A DNA stretch of 64,000 bases from Arthrobacter sp. CDRTa11 (lineage in GTDB: Bacteria; Actinomycetota; Actinomycetes; Actinomycetales; Micrococcaceae), in assembly GCF_026427775.1 (NCBI RefSeq), contig NZ_CP044532.1, positions 1,922,001-1,986,000 on the forward strand, written 5' to 3'. A program made the position numbers and the translations under genes. A model generated the notes under the pieces. That model saw only the letters and a program-made list of their open reading frames with translations, did no database searches and had not been told where the DNA came from. This document shows, one piece after another, positions 26,305 through 34,659 of the stretch (position 1 is the first letter of the stretch; each line of letters begins with the position of its first letter).

Positions 26305-29300
26305 ATGACCTCTTCGAGCTACCTCCGCTTTCCGCATGTCCACGGTGATCTGGTTACTTTCGTGGCCGAAGACGACGTCTGGATTGCGCCACTGGGCGGC
26401 GGCCGTGCCTGGCGGGTATCCTCGCTCCAGTTGCCCGCCCGCAATCCCCGCTTCACGCCCGACGGCAAGCGGCTCGTCTGGACCGTGGTCCAGGGCACGG
26501 CGCCTGAAGTGGTTACGGCGAAGGTCGACGGCGGCGGTTACCGGCAGCTGACCTATTTCGGGCACAGCACCACCCGGGTCAAGGGCTTCACCGCCAACGG
26601 CTCCGTTATTGTGACAAGCGCCTTCCGCCAGGCTGAAAGCCGGCACACCTATGCCTACAGCCTCCCGGTTGATGGCGGATGGGCTGAGGAGCTTCCTTTT
26701 GGCCCCGTTGAATCCGTCGCCTTTGGACCGGAAGTCGGCGACGAGCGCCCCGTAGTCCTGGGCAGCGTTCTCTCCCGCGAACCTGCCTGGTGGAAGCGCT
26801 ACCGCGGTGGCACATCCGGCAAGCTCTGGATCGACACGGACGGCAACGGGGAGTTTGAGCGCCTCGTTCCGGAATTGGACGGAAACCTCACGGACCCCAT
26901 GTGGGTGGACGGACGGATTGCGTTCCTCTCTGACCACGAAGGGTACGGAAACCTGTACTCCGTCAAGCCAGGCGGAGAGGACCTGCGCCGCCACACCGAC
27001 CATGAGGATTTCTACGTCCGGCACGCCTCCACCGATGGCCAGCGGATCATTTTCGAATCGGCCGGCGAGCTGTGGCTCCTCAACGACCTTGAGTCAGAAG
27101 CCCTACGGCTGGACATCTCACTGGGTTCGGCCTCCCAGTCCCGGCGGCCGGGCCTCCTGAAGGCCTCGCAGCACCTCGGTGCGGTGGTTCCTGATGCCAC
27201 CGGGTCCGCGAGTGCTGTTGAGGCCCACGGAACGATCCACTGGATCAGGCACAAGGACGGCCCGTCCCGCATCGTGGAGGCCACCCCCGGCGTCCGGGCC
27301 AGGCTTCCCCGGCCGCTCGACGGCGGCCGGCTCGCCTACATCGCCGACCACGACGGTGTGGAAGCCCTCTACATCAGGGAGATCGCCGCCCCGGTCCCCG
27401 GCGTCCCAGGCCCTGCCCGCGGGCAGGCTCCCGCGCCCGTTACGCCCGCGGCCCCACCAGAAGGGGCGGACGCTGCGCTTCCCCGTCCCGTCCCGGCGGC
27501 CAGCAACACAGGCCAGGCGCACGCCAGCCAGGTTGTTCCCGTTCCTGACGATTCACGGGCCGATGTTGCCCCGGACCCGGCAGAATCACCGGCGGATGCG
27601 CAAGAGCCGCCGGCAGCCGCCCGCATCGACTTCCCGAAGCCCTCACGCGCCAGCGCCATGGAATCAAGCCCGGACGGCCGTTGGCTTGCCGTGGGCACCT
27701 CCTTTGGCGACGTATACGTTGCGGACACCACTTCCGGGACGCTGTCACTGGTAGCCAGCATCGGCGAAGGCACCATCGCTGAACTGGGCTGGTCGCCGGA
27801 CTCCTGCTGGCTGGCCTGGTCCGAGCCGGTCACGTCCTTCGGCTCCAGGAGCAGGCTGCGCCTTGTCAACGTCTCCAAAGCCGACGGCGGCGTGGTTGAC
27901 GTTACCGACGGCCGCTTCTGCGACACATCACCCGCTTTCACCCCGGACGGAAAGTTCCTGGCCTTCCTGTCCAACAGAAGCTTCGATCCGGTCTACGACG
28001 GACACTCGTTCGACCTGTCCTTCCCCAGCCCCATCAAGCCTTACCTGGTGGCCCTGGCGGCAGACACTCCATCCCCGTTCGGTCCGGCCGTTGACCTCGA
28101 CGGATCTGAGAACGGATCTGAGAACAGATCTGACAACAGCGGGGGTGCTGACAGCAGTGAAGAAAAGGGCTCCGGGGACGCCGTTGCCGCAATGCGGGTT
28201 GATCCTGAGGGCCTGGCCCACCGCGTGATCGGCGTCCCGGTGCCACAGGGCAACTACACCGCTCTGAAGACCACTGAGGGGGCACTGCTGTGGCTGGACT
28301 GGGCGCTCGCCGGGGTGACAGGTGACGGCAAGGCAAGCCAGGATGACAAGGACGCCCTCCCCAGCCTGGTGCGGTATGACCTTGCCCGGCGCAAGTCCTC
28401 CACTCTGGTAGAGGCACTGGCCAGCTACCGGCTCTCGGGGGACCGCAAGAGGGTGGTGCTGGTCCACGACAAGCAGGTGATTGTGGTGCCGGCCGACGCC
28501 AAAGCCGATGAAGACTCAGGTCAGGTGGTCAAGGTGGACCTTGGCAGGATCAGGGTCATGATGGATCCGCTCAGCGTCTGGGGCCAGGCCTTTGAGGAGG
28601 CCTGGCGCCTGCAGCGGGACTTCTTCTGGGCTGAAGACATGGCTGGCCAGGACTGGGAGTCAGTACACAAGCGCTACAGGCCCCTGGTGGACCGCCTCGG
28701 ATCCCACGACGACCTCATGGACCTGCTGTGGGAACTCCACGGCGAGCTGGGGACGTCGCACGCCTACGTAAAGCCCGCGCCGGTCACTGAAAATGGCAGC
28801 AACGGCCAGGGCAGGCTCGGCGCTGACCTCGCCTTGACGCCGGCAGGCTGGGAAATCACCCGCATCCTGGCCGGTGAATCCTCCGATCCGCTGGCGACCT
28901 CACCCTTGACCCGTCCGGGGGCGGGGGCCAAGGCCGGTGACGTGCTGCTGGCCATCGACGGAGTGCCGCTCTCGGATTCCGTCACCCCTGCGATGCTGCT
29001 GGTAGGCGCGGCCGGCCGTGCAGTGGAGCTCACCCTCAGCAACGGAGCAGGGCACGGAACAGAGGCAGGCAGGCAACGGCGCATCGCTGTTGTCCCCATT
29101 AAGGACGAAGAACGCCTGCGCTACCAGGAATGGGTTGCCGGCAACCGCCGGACAGTCCGGGAAGCGTCAAACGGAACGTTCGGATACCTGCACATCCCTG
29201 ACATGATGGCCAACGGCTGGGCGCAGCTCCACCGTGACCTGGACACGGAGACGGCTTTGGATGGGCTGATTGTCGATGTCCGCCGGAACCGCGGCGGACA

Positions 29301-29814
29301 CACCTCACAGCTGGTGGCCGAACTGATCGGCCGTAAGGTGACGGGCTGGAGCATGCCCCGGGGAGAACGGCCCAGGACCTACCCGCATCATGCTCCCCGC
29401 GGTCCGGTCATCATCCTCGCTGATGAATTTGCCGGGTCCGACGGCGACATCATCACCCAGGTATCCAAGCTGCGGGGGATCGGGCCCGTCATCGGTACCC
29501 GCACCTGGGGCGGCGTGGTGGGCATCGACAACCGGTTCTCGCTCGCTGACGGTACCGGGGTCACCCAGCCAAGGTACGCGAACTGGTTCACCGGCGGCGT
29601 TGGCTGGAGCGTGGAGAACTATGGCGTGGACCCGGACATCGAGGTGACGTACCCGCCCCATGCCTATGCCGCTGGCCGCGACCCGCAGCTCGAGTACGGG
29701 ATCGGCGCACTCAAGGAAATGATCCAGGAACTGCCCACCGACAGGCCGCCGGTCCGTGAGGGTTACCGCAGTCTCCGGCCCGCCCCGCTCCCGGCCCGCA
29801 AGCCAGCGCTCTAA
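26305..29814 (+). CDS. Tricorn protease homologue (S41 family)
   Basis: A 1,169-residue cytosolic protease of the tricorn type, expected to degrade peptides released by larger proteases. The N-terminal beta-propellers contain WD/PD40-like repeats (NPRFTPDGKRLVW, SSPDGRWLAVG, AFTPDGKFLAFLSN). A Pro/Ala-rich insertion lies at about residues 370-450 and an acidic Ser/Asn repeat at about 600. The C-terminal core has GTSHAY (Ser818-His819), a PDZ domain around 850-930, and EFAGSDGD with nucleophile Ser1045 followed by Asp, as in Thermoplasma tricorn. An upstream in-frame start would overlap the epimerase gene antisense and is rejected. Confidence 0.9.
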   Translation: MTSSSYLRFPHVHGDLVTFVAEDDVWIAPLGGGRAWRVSSLQLPARNPRFTPDGKRLVWTVVQGTAPEVVTAKVDGGGYRQLTYFGHSTTRVKGFTANGSVIVTSAFRQAESRHTYAYSLPVDGGWAEELPFGPVESVAFGPEVGDERPVVLGSVLSREPAWWKRYRGGTSGKLWIDTDGNGEFERLVPELDGNLTDPMWVDGRIAFLSDHEGYGNLYSVKPGGEDLRRHTDHEDFYVRHASTDGQRIIFESAGELWLLNDLESEALRLDISLGSASQSRRPGLLKASQHLGAVVPDATGSASAVEAHGTIHWIRHKDGPSRIVEATPGVRARLPRPLDGGRLAYIADHDGVEALYIREIAAPVPGVPGPARGQAPAPVTPAAPPEGADAALPRPVPAASNTGQAHASQVVPVPDDSRADVAPDPAESPADAQEPPAAARIDFPKPSRASAMESSPDGRWLAVGTSFGDVYVADTTSGTLSLVASIGEGTIAELGWSPDSCWLAWSEPVTSFGSRSRLRLVNVSKADGGVVDVTDGRFCDTSPAFTPDGKFLAFLSNRSFDPVYDGHSFDLSFPSPIKPYLVALAADTPSPFGPAVDLDGSENGSENRSDNSGGADSSEEKGSGDAVAAMRVDPEGLAHRVIGVPVPQGNYTALKTTEGALLWLDWALAGVTGDGKASQDDKDALPSLVRYDLARRKSSTLVEALASYRLSGDRKRVVLVHDKQVIVVPADAKADEDSGQVVKVDLGRIRVMMDPLSVWGQAFEEAWRLQRDFFWAEDMAGQDWESVHKRYRPLVDRLGSHDDLMDLLWELHGELGTSHAYVKPAPVTENGSNGQGRLGADLALTPAGWEITRILAGESSDPLATSPLTRPGAGAKAGDVLLAIDGVPLSDSVTPAMLLVGAAGRAVELTLSNGAGHGTEAGRQRRIAVVPIKDEERLRYQEWVAGNRRTVREASNGTFGYLHIPDMMANGWAQLHRDLDTETALDGLIVDVRRNRGGHTSQLVAELIGRKVTGWSMPRGERPRTYPHHAPRGPVIILADEFAGSDGDIITQVSKLRGIGPVIGTRTWGGVVGIDNRFSLADGTGVTQPRYANWFTGGVGWSVENYGVDPDIEVTYPPHAYAAGRDPQLEYGIGALKEMIQELPTDRPPVREGYRSLRPAPLPARKPAL
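28102..28137 (+). repeat. 12-bp tandem repeat inside the tricorn gene
   Basis: Three units of GGATCTGAGAAC (the last with two changes) encode a Gly/Arg-Ser-Glu/Asp-Asn repeat in a loop of the second propeller. In-frame slippage would change loop length only. Confidence 0.8.
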
Positions 29815-29842
29815 GGCCAGGAAGCTACAGCCGAAGCGACGG

Positions 29843-29890
29843 AAAGGCCCCGTTTCTGCCCCTGATATCAGGGGGAGAAACGGGGCCTTT
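29843..29890. terminator. Strong terminator after the tricorn gene
   Basis: A 15-bp perfect stem (29843-29857 with 29876-29890) has a further inner palindrome CCCCTGATATCAGGGG. The arms themselves begin with AAA and end with TTT, so it can work in both directions between the convergent tricorn and osmC-like genes. Confidence 0.85.
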
Positions 29891-29964
29891 GTGCTGCCTT
29901 GGCGCTATTGCCGTGGCATCAGCGGCGGACGGCCGCTAACGCCACCGCTTCGCGTGTTCGCTGA

Positions 29965-30393
29965 TCAGGACTGCAGCGTTGCGTCCAGGGTGATGTCGAT
30001 GCTCGCGAGTGCTCCCGAAACAGGGCAGCCGGTCTTCGCCTCACCGGCGATTTTCTGGAATTCTGCTTCGTCGATGCCGGGGATCCGTGCGGACACGGTC
30101 AGGTGGCTGCCCGTAATGCCGGTCCCGGGAACGAACGTGACGTCAGCCTTGGTGTTGACCTCTTCCGGTGCGTGACCGGCCTGGGCCAACATGTTGCTGA
30201 ACGCCATGGAGTAGCAGCTGGCATGTGCAGCGGCGATCAGTTCTTCCGGGCTGGTCTTGCCTTCGGCGGCTTCGGTGCGTGCCTTCCAGGTGACGTCGAA
30301 GGTGCCGAGGCCTGAGCTGTCCAACGTGGTCTGGCCGGAACCCGTCATCAGGTCGCCGTTCCATACTGTGTGTGCGGTGCGTGTTGCTGCCAT
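29965..30393 (-). CDS. OsmC family peroxiredoxin
   Basis: A 142-residue OsmC/Ohr-type thiol peroxidase that reduces organic hydroperoxides. The two redox cysteines are in AAHASCYSMAFSNML (around residue 58) and KTGCPVSGAL (around residue 124), with the N-terminal MAATRTAHTVWNGDL typical of the OsmC rather than the Ohr branch. GAGGAG lies six bases upstream of the ATG at 30393; a start two codons earlier is weaker. Such proteins can be reduced by lipoyl-protein systems, which may be meaningful given the lipoate genes nearby. Confidence 0.88.
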   Translation of the reverse strand: MAATRTAHTVWNGDLMTGSGQTTLDSSGLGTFDVTWKARTEAAEGKTSPEELIAAAHASCYSMAFSNMLAQAGHAPEEVNTKADVTFVPGTGITGSHLTVSARIPGIDEAEFQKIAGEAKTGCPVSGALASIDITLDATLQS

Positions 30394-30562
30394 GTCCACT
30401 CCTCAAAAGGTCGATTCAGTCCGGGGCAGGCCGCAGCCTCTCCCCGCCGGTTTCAATCCTAGGGAGTTCACCGCACACTCGCACGGGTTGTCCGCTCTCA
30501 GTGGATTGTGACCGCACGGCATATTCACATGTGCGGTCGGGACCGGGGAAATAGGCGGGGAA

Positions 30563-30913
30563 TTAGTTCCAGAGCGTGGCAATTGCCACGTTGAGGAGGG
30601 CAAGGCCACCTACGCTGTGAGCGAGTCCCTTGCTGATGGGTTCACCCTTCCTGTACTTACGGCTGCCGATAAAGGCCAACACCGCAACGGCAAGGCCGAT
30701 AGCCAACTTGATCCCCAGTTTCATGTAGTTGGCGTCCATGTCCAGGGCCGGGATCAGTCCCATCATCACCACGCCCGTGATGACCTGGGTTGCCGCGCCG
30801 TCGAACTGGCGTGGGTGGACCGTGGGCTTCTTCATGTTGCCGATCCAGATCCCCACCACCATGGCAGCGCCGACAATGTGGAGGAAGACCATGACGTTAT
30901 ACAGGATGTCCAT
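30563..30913 (-). CDS. Four-helix membrane protein with a BlaI-type operator
   Basis: A 116-residue integral membrane protein, MDILYNVMVFLHIVGAAMVVG onward, with four predicted helices (about residues 5-25, 41-61, 65-84 and 96-114). The first helix, with a His in FLHIVGA, recalls small haem or copper-linked membrane proteins, but I cannot name a family. TAGACT lies seven bases before the ATG. Immediately upstream is a near-perfect copy of the operator found between blaI and cydA, so it is probably controlled with cytochrome bd. Confidence 0.75.
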   Translation of the reverse strand: MDILYNVMVFLHIVGAAMVVGIWIGNMKKPTVHPRQFDGAATQVITGVVMMGLIPALDMDANYMKLGIKLAIGLAVAVLAFIGSRKYRKGEPISKGLAHSVGGLALLNVAIATLWN

Positions 30914-30920
30914 GGACCTC

Positions 30921-30951
30921 AGTCTAGCCAGACGTTCTACGTCATGTAGTA
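30921..30951 (-). promoter_or_regulatory. Promoter with a remote TTCTAC-N5-GTAGAA-type operator
   Basis: TTCTAC-GTCAT-GTAGTA at 30935-30951 matches 11 of the 12 arm bases of the three operators at the cyd locus. On the minus strand the -10 box TAGACT is at 30926-30921, so the operator covers the expected -35 position at 30944-30949. Binding should block transcription of the gene starting at 30913. Confidence 0.65.
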
Positions 30952-31019
30952 AGACCCGCGTTGCCGGCAGGCGTTTTTTCCGCTGCCGAAGCGGGCATCA
31001 TCAGAAACACCATTAAAGG

Positions 31020-31076
31020 ACGACGGCGGCGCAGGCGTTCCGGTGGTTTCCCACTGGCAGCCTGCACCGCCGTCGT
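31020..31076. terminator. Terminator downstream of sucB
   Basis: ACGACGGCGG and GCAGGC pair with GCCTGC and CCGCCGTCGT, with one mismatch between the two stem parts. TTTTTT stands on the plus side and CCTTTAA on the minus side. It lies 29 bases after the sucB stop. Confidence 0.75.
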
Positions 31077-31104
31077 TCACTTTTTTGTTCGGTAAAACCT
31101 GAGG

Positions 31105-32898
31105 TTAGAGGCCCAGGTCGCTTTCGAACGCGCCTTCTTCAAGGCGGGCCTTCAGCGTCTGGAGGAAGCGGCCTGCATCGGCCCCGTCCACCAGGCGGTG
31201 ATCGTAGGTCAGGGAGAGGTACATCATGGACCGGATGGCGATCGAATCGTCACCGTTTTCGTCGGAAACAACGACGGCACGCTTGACGATGGCGCCGGTG
31301 CCCAGGATCCCCACCTGCGGCTGGTTGATGATCGGGGTGTCGAACAGGGCCCCGACCGAACCGATGTTGGTGATGCTGAACGTTCCGCCGGACAGCTCGT
31401 CCGGTCCGATCTTCCCGCCGCGGGTGCGGCCGGCAACGTCCGCGATCTTGCCGGCCAGGCCAGCCAGGTTCAGGCTTCCGGCATCGGTGATCACGGGCAC
31501 CAGGAGTCCCTTGTCCGTGTCCACGGCAATCGCCAGGTGCTCGGCGTTGTGGTACGTGATCTCCTGCTTGTCTTCGTCGTAGGCGGCGTTGAGCTTCGGG
31601 TGCTGCTTCAATGCCTCGGCGACGGCCTTGGCAATAAACGGCAGGAACGTGAGCTTGACGCCGTTCTGGGCCTGGAACGAGTTCTTGGCCTTGAGGCGCA
31701 GCTTGGCGATCTTGGTCATGTCCACCTCGTGCACCTGCGTCAGCTGCGTCGAGATTTCAAGGGATTCACGCATGCGCCGGGCGATGACCTGGCGGATGCG
31801 CGGGGCCTTCTGCACTGTGCCGCGCAGGGACGAAGCGGCGGGAGCGGCGGCGGCCGGGGCGGCGGGTGCCGAGGGAGCAGCAGGGGCAGCGGCTGAAGCG
31901 GGCGCAGCCTTTGCCTCTGCGGCTGCGAGGACGTCCTGCTTGCGGATGCGGCCACCCACACCGGTGCCGGTCAGGGAGGAGATATCCACACCCTGCTGGT
32001 TCGCCAGCTTGCGGACCAGGGGAGTGACGTAACCGGAGTCGGAGCCGTTGGCAGCAGGCGCGGCGGCAGGTGCCGGAGCGGCAGCCGGCGCGGGAGCAGC
32101 AGCAGGTGCCGGAGCAGCAGCGGGTGCGGCTTCCTGCTTCGGTGCCTCCTGCTCAGGTGCTGCGGCCTCAGGTGCTGCGGCCGGGGCCGCAGGCGCTGCG
32201 GGCGACTCCTGCTGCGCTTCCGGAGCCGGGGCTGGTGCGGCGGCCGGGGCTGCGGCACCGGAACCGATGACGGCCAGAACGGAGCCCACCTCGGCGGTTT
32301 CATCCTCATTGACCCGGATTTCCTGAAGCGTTCCGGCCACGGGGGAGGGGATCTCGGTGTCTACTTTGTCAGTTGATACCTCAAGCAGCGGCTCATCAAC
32401 CTCAACGGAGTCGCCAACGGCCTTGAGCCAGCGCGTCACGGTGCCTTCGGTGACGCTCTCGCCGAGAGCAGGCAAGGTGACCTCGTGGCTGTCGCCACCG
32501 GCAGCGGGTGCCTGCGGTGCTTCTTCGGCAGGCGCGGCGGGGGCTGCCGCTTCAGCCGGAGCAGCGGGGGCTGCCTCCTCGGCAGGAGCAGCAGGAGCTT
32601 CTGCTTCCGCCGGAGCAGCAGGGGCTGCTGCAGCAGCAGGGCTGGTGCCGTTGGATCCGGAACCGTCGCCGATGCGGACCAGGGGAGCGCCCACTTCGGC
32701 GGTCTCGTCTTCGGCAACGAGGATTTCCTCGATGACGCCGGCTATCGGAGAGGGGATTTCGGTGTCTACTTTGTCGGTGGAAACCTCGAGCAGCGGCTCG
32801 TCCACTTCTACCCGGTCACCTACCTGCTTGAGCCAGCGGGTGACGGTTCCTTCGGTGACGCTCTCACCGAGGGCGGGCAAGTTAACGGATTCAGACAT
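31105..32898 (-). CDS. sucB: 2-oxo acid dehydrogenase E2 (dihydrolipoamide succinyl/acetyltransferase)
   Basis: A 597-residue E2 core subunit of the pyruvate/2-oxoglutarate dehydrogenase complex. Two near-identical N-terminal lipoyl domains each carry [12 protein letters not shown] with the lipoylated Lys. They are joined by long Ala/Pro/Glu-rich swinging linkers. A peripheral-subunit-binding domain follows ([18 protein letters not shown], around residue 300), then the catalytic domain ending with [14 protein letters not shown] (catalytic His). In actinobacteria one such E2 serves both complexes. A purine-rich site precedes the ATG. It lies downstream of lpdA on the same strand with a hairpin between them. 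Confidence 0.95.
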   Translation of the reverse strand: MSESVNLPALGESVTEGTVTRWLKQVGDRVEVDEPLLEVSTDKVDTEIPSPIAGVIEEILVAEDETAEVGAPLVRIGDGSGSNGTSPAAAAAPAAPAEAEAPAAPAEEAAPAAPAEAAAPAAPAEEAPQAPAAGGDSHEVTLPALGESVTEGTVTRWLKAVGDSVEVDEPLLEVSTDKVDTEIPSPVAGTLQEIRVNEDETAEVGSVLAVIGSGAAAPAAAPAPAPEAQQESPAAPAAPAAAPEAAAPEQEAPKQEAAPAAAPAPAAAPAPAAAPAPAAAPAANGSDSGYVTPLVRKLANQQGVDISSLTGTGVGGRIRKQDVLAAAEAKAAPASAAAPAAPSAPAAPAAAAPAASSLRGTVQKAPRIRQVIARRMRESLEISTQLTQVHEVDMTKIAKLRLKAKNSFQAQNGVKLTFLPFIAKAVAEALKQHPKLNAAYDEDKQEITYHNAEHLAIAVDTDKGLLVPVITDAGSLNLAGLAGKIADVAGRTRGGKIGPDELSGGTFSITNIGSVGALFDTPIINQPQVGILGTGAIVKRAVVVSDENGDDSIAIRSMMYLSLTYDHRLVDGADAGRFLQTLKARLEEGAFESDLGL

Positions 32899-32957
32899 GT
32901 CGTCCCCGTTCTCCTTATTGATCTTTAGTGCGGATGATTGCTGCCTTGTTGAGCTTA

Positions 32958-32986
32958 GTCCACCCGGCAGATCGTGCCGGGTGGAC
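32958..32986. terminator. Hairpin between lpdA and sucB
   Basis: A perfect 12-bp stem GTCCACCCGGCA/TGCCGGGTGGAC with a 5-base loop, 38 bases after the lpdA stop. There is no clear T-tract, so it may attenuate rather than fully separate the two genes. Confidence 0.55.
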
Positions 32987-33024
32987 CAAGCTCTGGTGTC
33001 TTGCGGTAATGCGGGGGCGGAAAA

Positions 33025-34407
33025 TTAGCCGTGGAGGGCTTTGCCCGCGAGTGCCAGGTGGGCTTCGCCCAGGGCCTCGTTCTGCGTGGGGTGCGCGTGG
33101 ACCAGCTGGGCCACGTCCTCCGGGTAGGCTTCCCAGTTCACGATGAGCTGGGCTTCACCGATCTGCTCGCCCATGCGGGAGCCGATCATGTGCACGCCCA
33201 CCACGGGGCCGTCCTTCTGGCGGACCAGCTTGACCAGGCCGCCGGTGCCCAGGATGGAGCTCTTGCCGTTGCCGGCGAGGTTGTATTCCTGGATTTGGAT
33301 CTGGTCGTCGCCGAACTTTTCCTTGGCGGCCTTCTCCGTGTAGCCGACCGTGGCGATTTCAGGCTCGCAGTAGGTGACCTTGGGGATGTTGACGTCTTCA
33401 ACGATGACGGGCTTCAGGCCCGCGATCTCCTCGGCAACGAAGATGCCCTGCTGGTAGCCGCGGTGTGCGAGCTGGACGCCGGGGACGATGTCACCCACGG
33501 CGTAGATGTTCCCCACGCCGGTGTGCAGGCGCTCGTTGGTGATGACGAAGCCGCGGTCAATGGTGACGCCGGCTTCTTCGTATCCGAGGTTGGCCGTGAC
33601 GGGGCCGCGGCCAACAGCGACCAGGAGGAGCTCGGCGTCGAACGTCTGCCCGTCCACCAGGGTGACCTTGACTCCGGAGTCGTTCTGCTCGACGCCCTGG
33701 AAGAAGATGCCGGTGGAGAACTTGATGCCGCGCTTCTTGAAGGCACGCTCCAGGTTCTTGACGATGGCGGTGTCCTCGTTGGGAACCAGGGAGGGCAGGC
33801 CCTCGACGATGGTCACGTCAACGCCGAAGGACTTCCATACTGAGGCGAATTCGACGCCGATGACGCCGCCGCCGAGCACGATCGCGCTCTTGGGGATGTA
33901 GTCCATGGTGAGGGCTTCGTCGGAGGTGATGACGCGTCCGCCGATTTCCAGTCCGGGGAGGGACCGGGAGTAGGAGCCTGTGGCCAGGACGATGTTCTTG
34001 CCTTTGTAGGCGGTGCCGTTCACTACAACGGTGTCGGTGCCCTGAAGCTTGCCTTCGCCTTCAATGACGGTGATGCCCTTGGACTTGATGAGTCCCTGCA
34101 GGCCCTTGAACTTGCCGGCGACGATGCCGTCTTTGTACGCGTTGACGGCGTTGATGTCGATGCCGTCGAGGGTGACGTTCACGCCATACTTGGCGGAGTC
34201 ACGGGCGTGGTCGGCCAGTTCGGCCGAGTGAAGCAGGGCCTTGGTGGGGATACAGCCGTTATGGAGGCAGGTGCCACCGAGTTTGCCCTTCTCGACGAGG
34301 CCCACGGTGAAGCCAAGCTGAACGGCCCGCAGGGCGGTGGCGTATCCGCCGCTGCCGCCACCGAGTACCAGGATGTCGAATTCTTGCGCAGTTGCCTGAT
34401 CGGCCAC
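33025..34407 (-). CDS. lpdA: Dihydrolipoyl dehydrogenase
   Basis: A 460-residue flavoprotein E3, which reoxidises dihydrolipoyl groups of the 2-oxo acid dehydrogenases with NAD. The FAD motif is GGGSGGYATA (residues 17-26), the redox disulfide Cys47-Cys52 lies in GGTCLHNGCIPTK, the NAD-binding GGGVIGVEFAS is around residue 180, and the C-terminal catalytic HAHPTQNEALGEAH supplies the His-Glu pair. The 250-bp gap upstream holds its promoter and the pepA terminator hairpin. Confidence 0.96.
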   Translation of the reverse strand: MADQATAQEFDILVLGGGSGGYATALRAVQLGFTVGLVEKGKLGGTCLHNGCIPTKALLHSAELADHARDSAKYGVNVTLDGIDINAVNAYKDGIVAGKFKGLQGLIKSKGITVIEGEGKLQGTDTVVVNGTAYKGKNIVLATGSYSRSLPGLEIGGRVITSDEALTMDYIPKSAIVLGGGVIGVEFASVWKSFGVDVTIVEGLPSLVPNEDTAIVKNLERAFKKRGIKFSTGIFFQGVEQNDSGVKVTLVDGQTFDAELLLVAVGRGPVTANLGYEEAGVTIDRGFVITNERLHTGVGNIYAVGDIVPGVQLAHRGYQQGIFVAEEIAGLKPVIVEDVNIPKVTYCEPEIATVGYTEKAAKEKFGDDQIQIQEYNLAGNGKSSILGTGGLVKLVRQKDGPVVGVHMIGSRMGEQIGEAQLIVNWEAYPEDVAQLVHAHPTQNEALGEAHLALAGKALHG

Positions 34408-34596
34408 TTAAACGCTCCCTCGCGTGAACGATGACACGAGCGTGCACGCATCATCTGGTCTTGGAACTTGTACTGCCGAGATTATGCCAGCAGGCAGGTT
34501 CTCTTTCATTTGTGACTACCCGGTTCACCTTAGCGAACCACTTATCCATGCTCCACCTTGCAACCATGTTTTGTGGAGCGCTTGTGTCCAGTGTCA

Positions 34597-34641
34597 CGCG
34601 GCTTTGTGTTCAACGGATCATTGGGCTGTCACAAAGCCGCG
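34597..34641. terminator. Hairpin downstream of pepA
   Basis: A perfect 12-bp stem CGCGGCTTTGTG/CACAAAGCCGCG begins 18 bases after the pepA stop codon on the minus strand. No T-tract is present. Confidence 0.55.
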
Positions 34642-34659
34642 CAACACTCGACAAACAGG

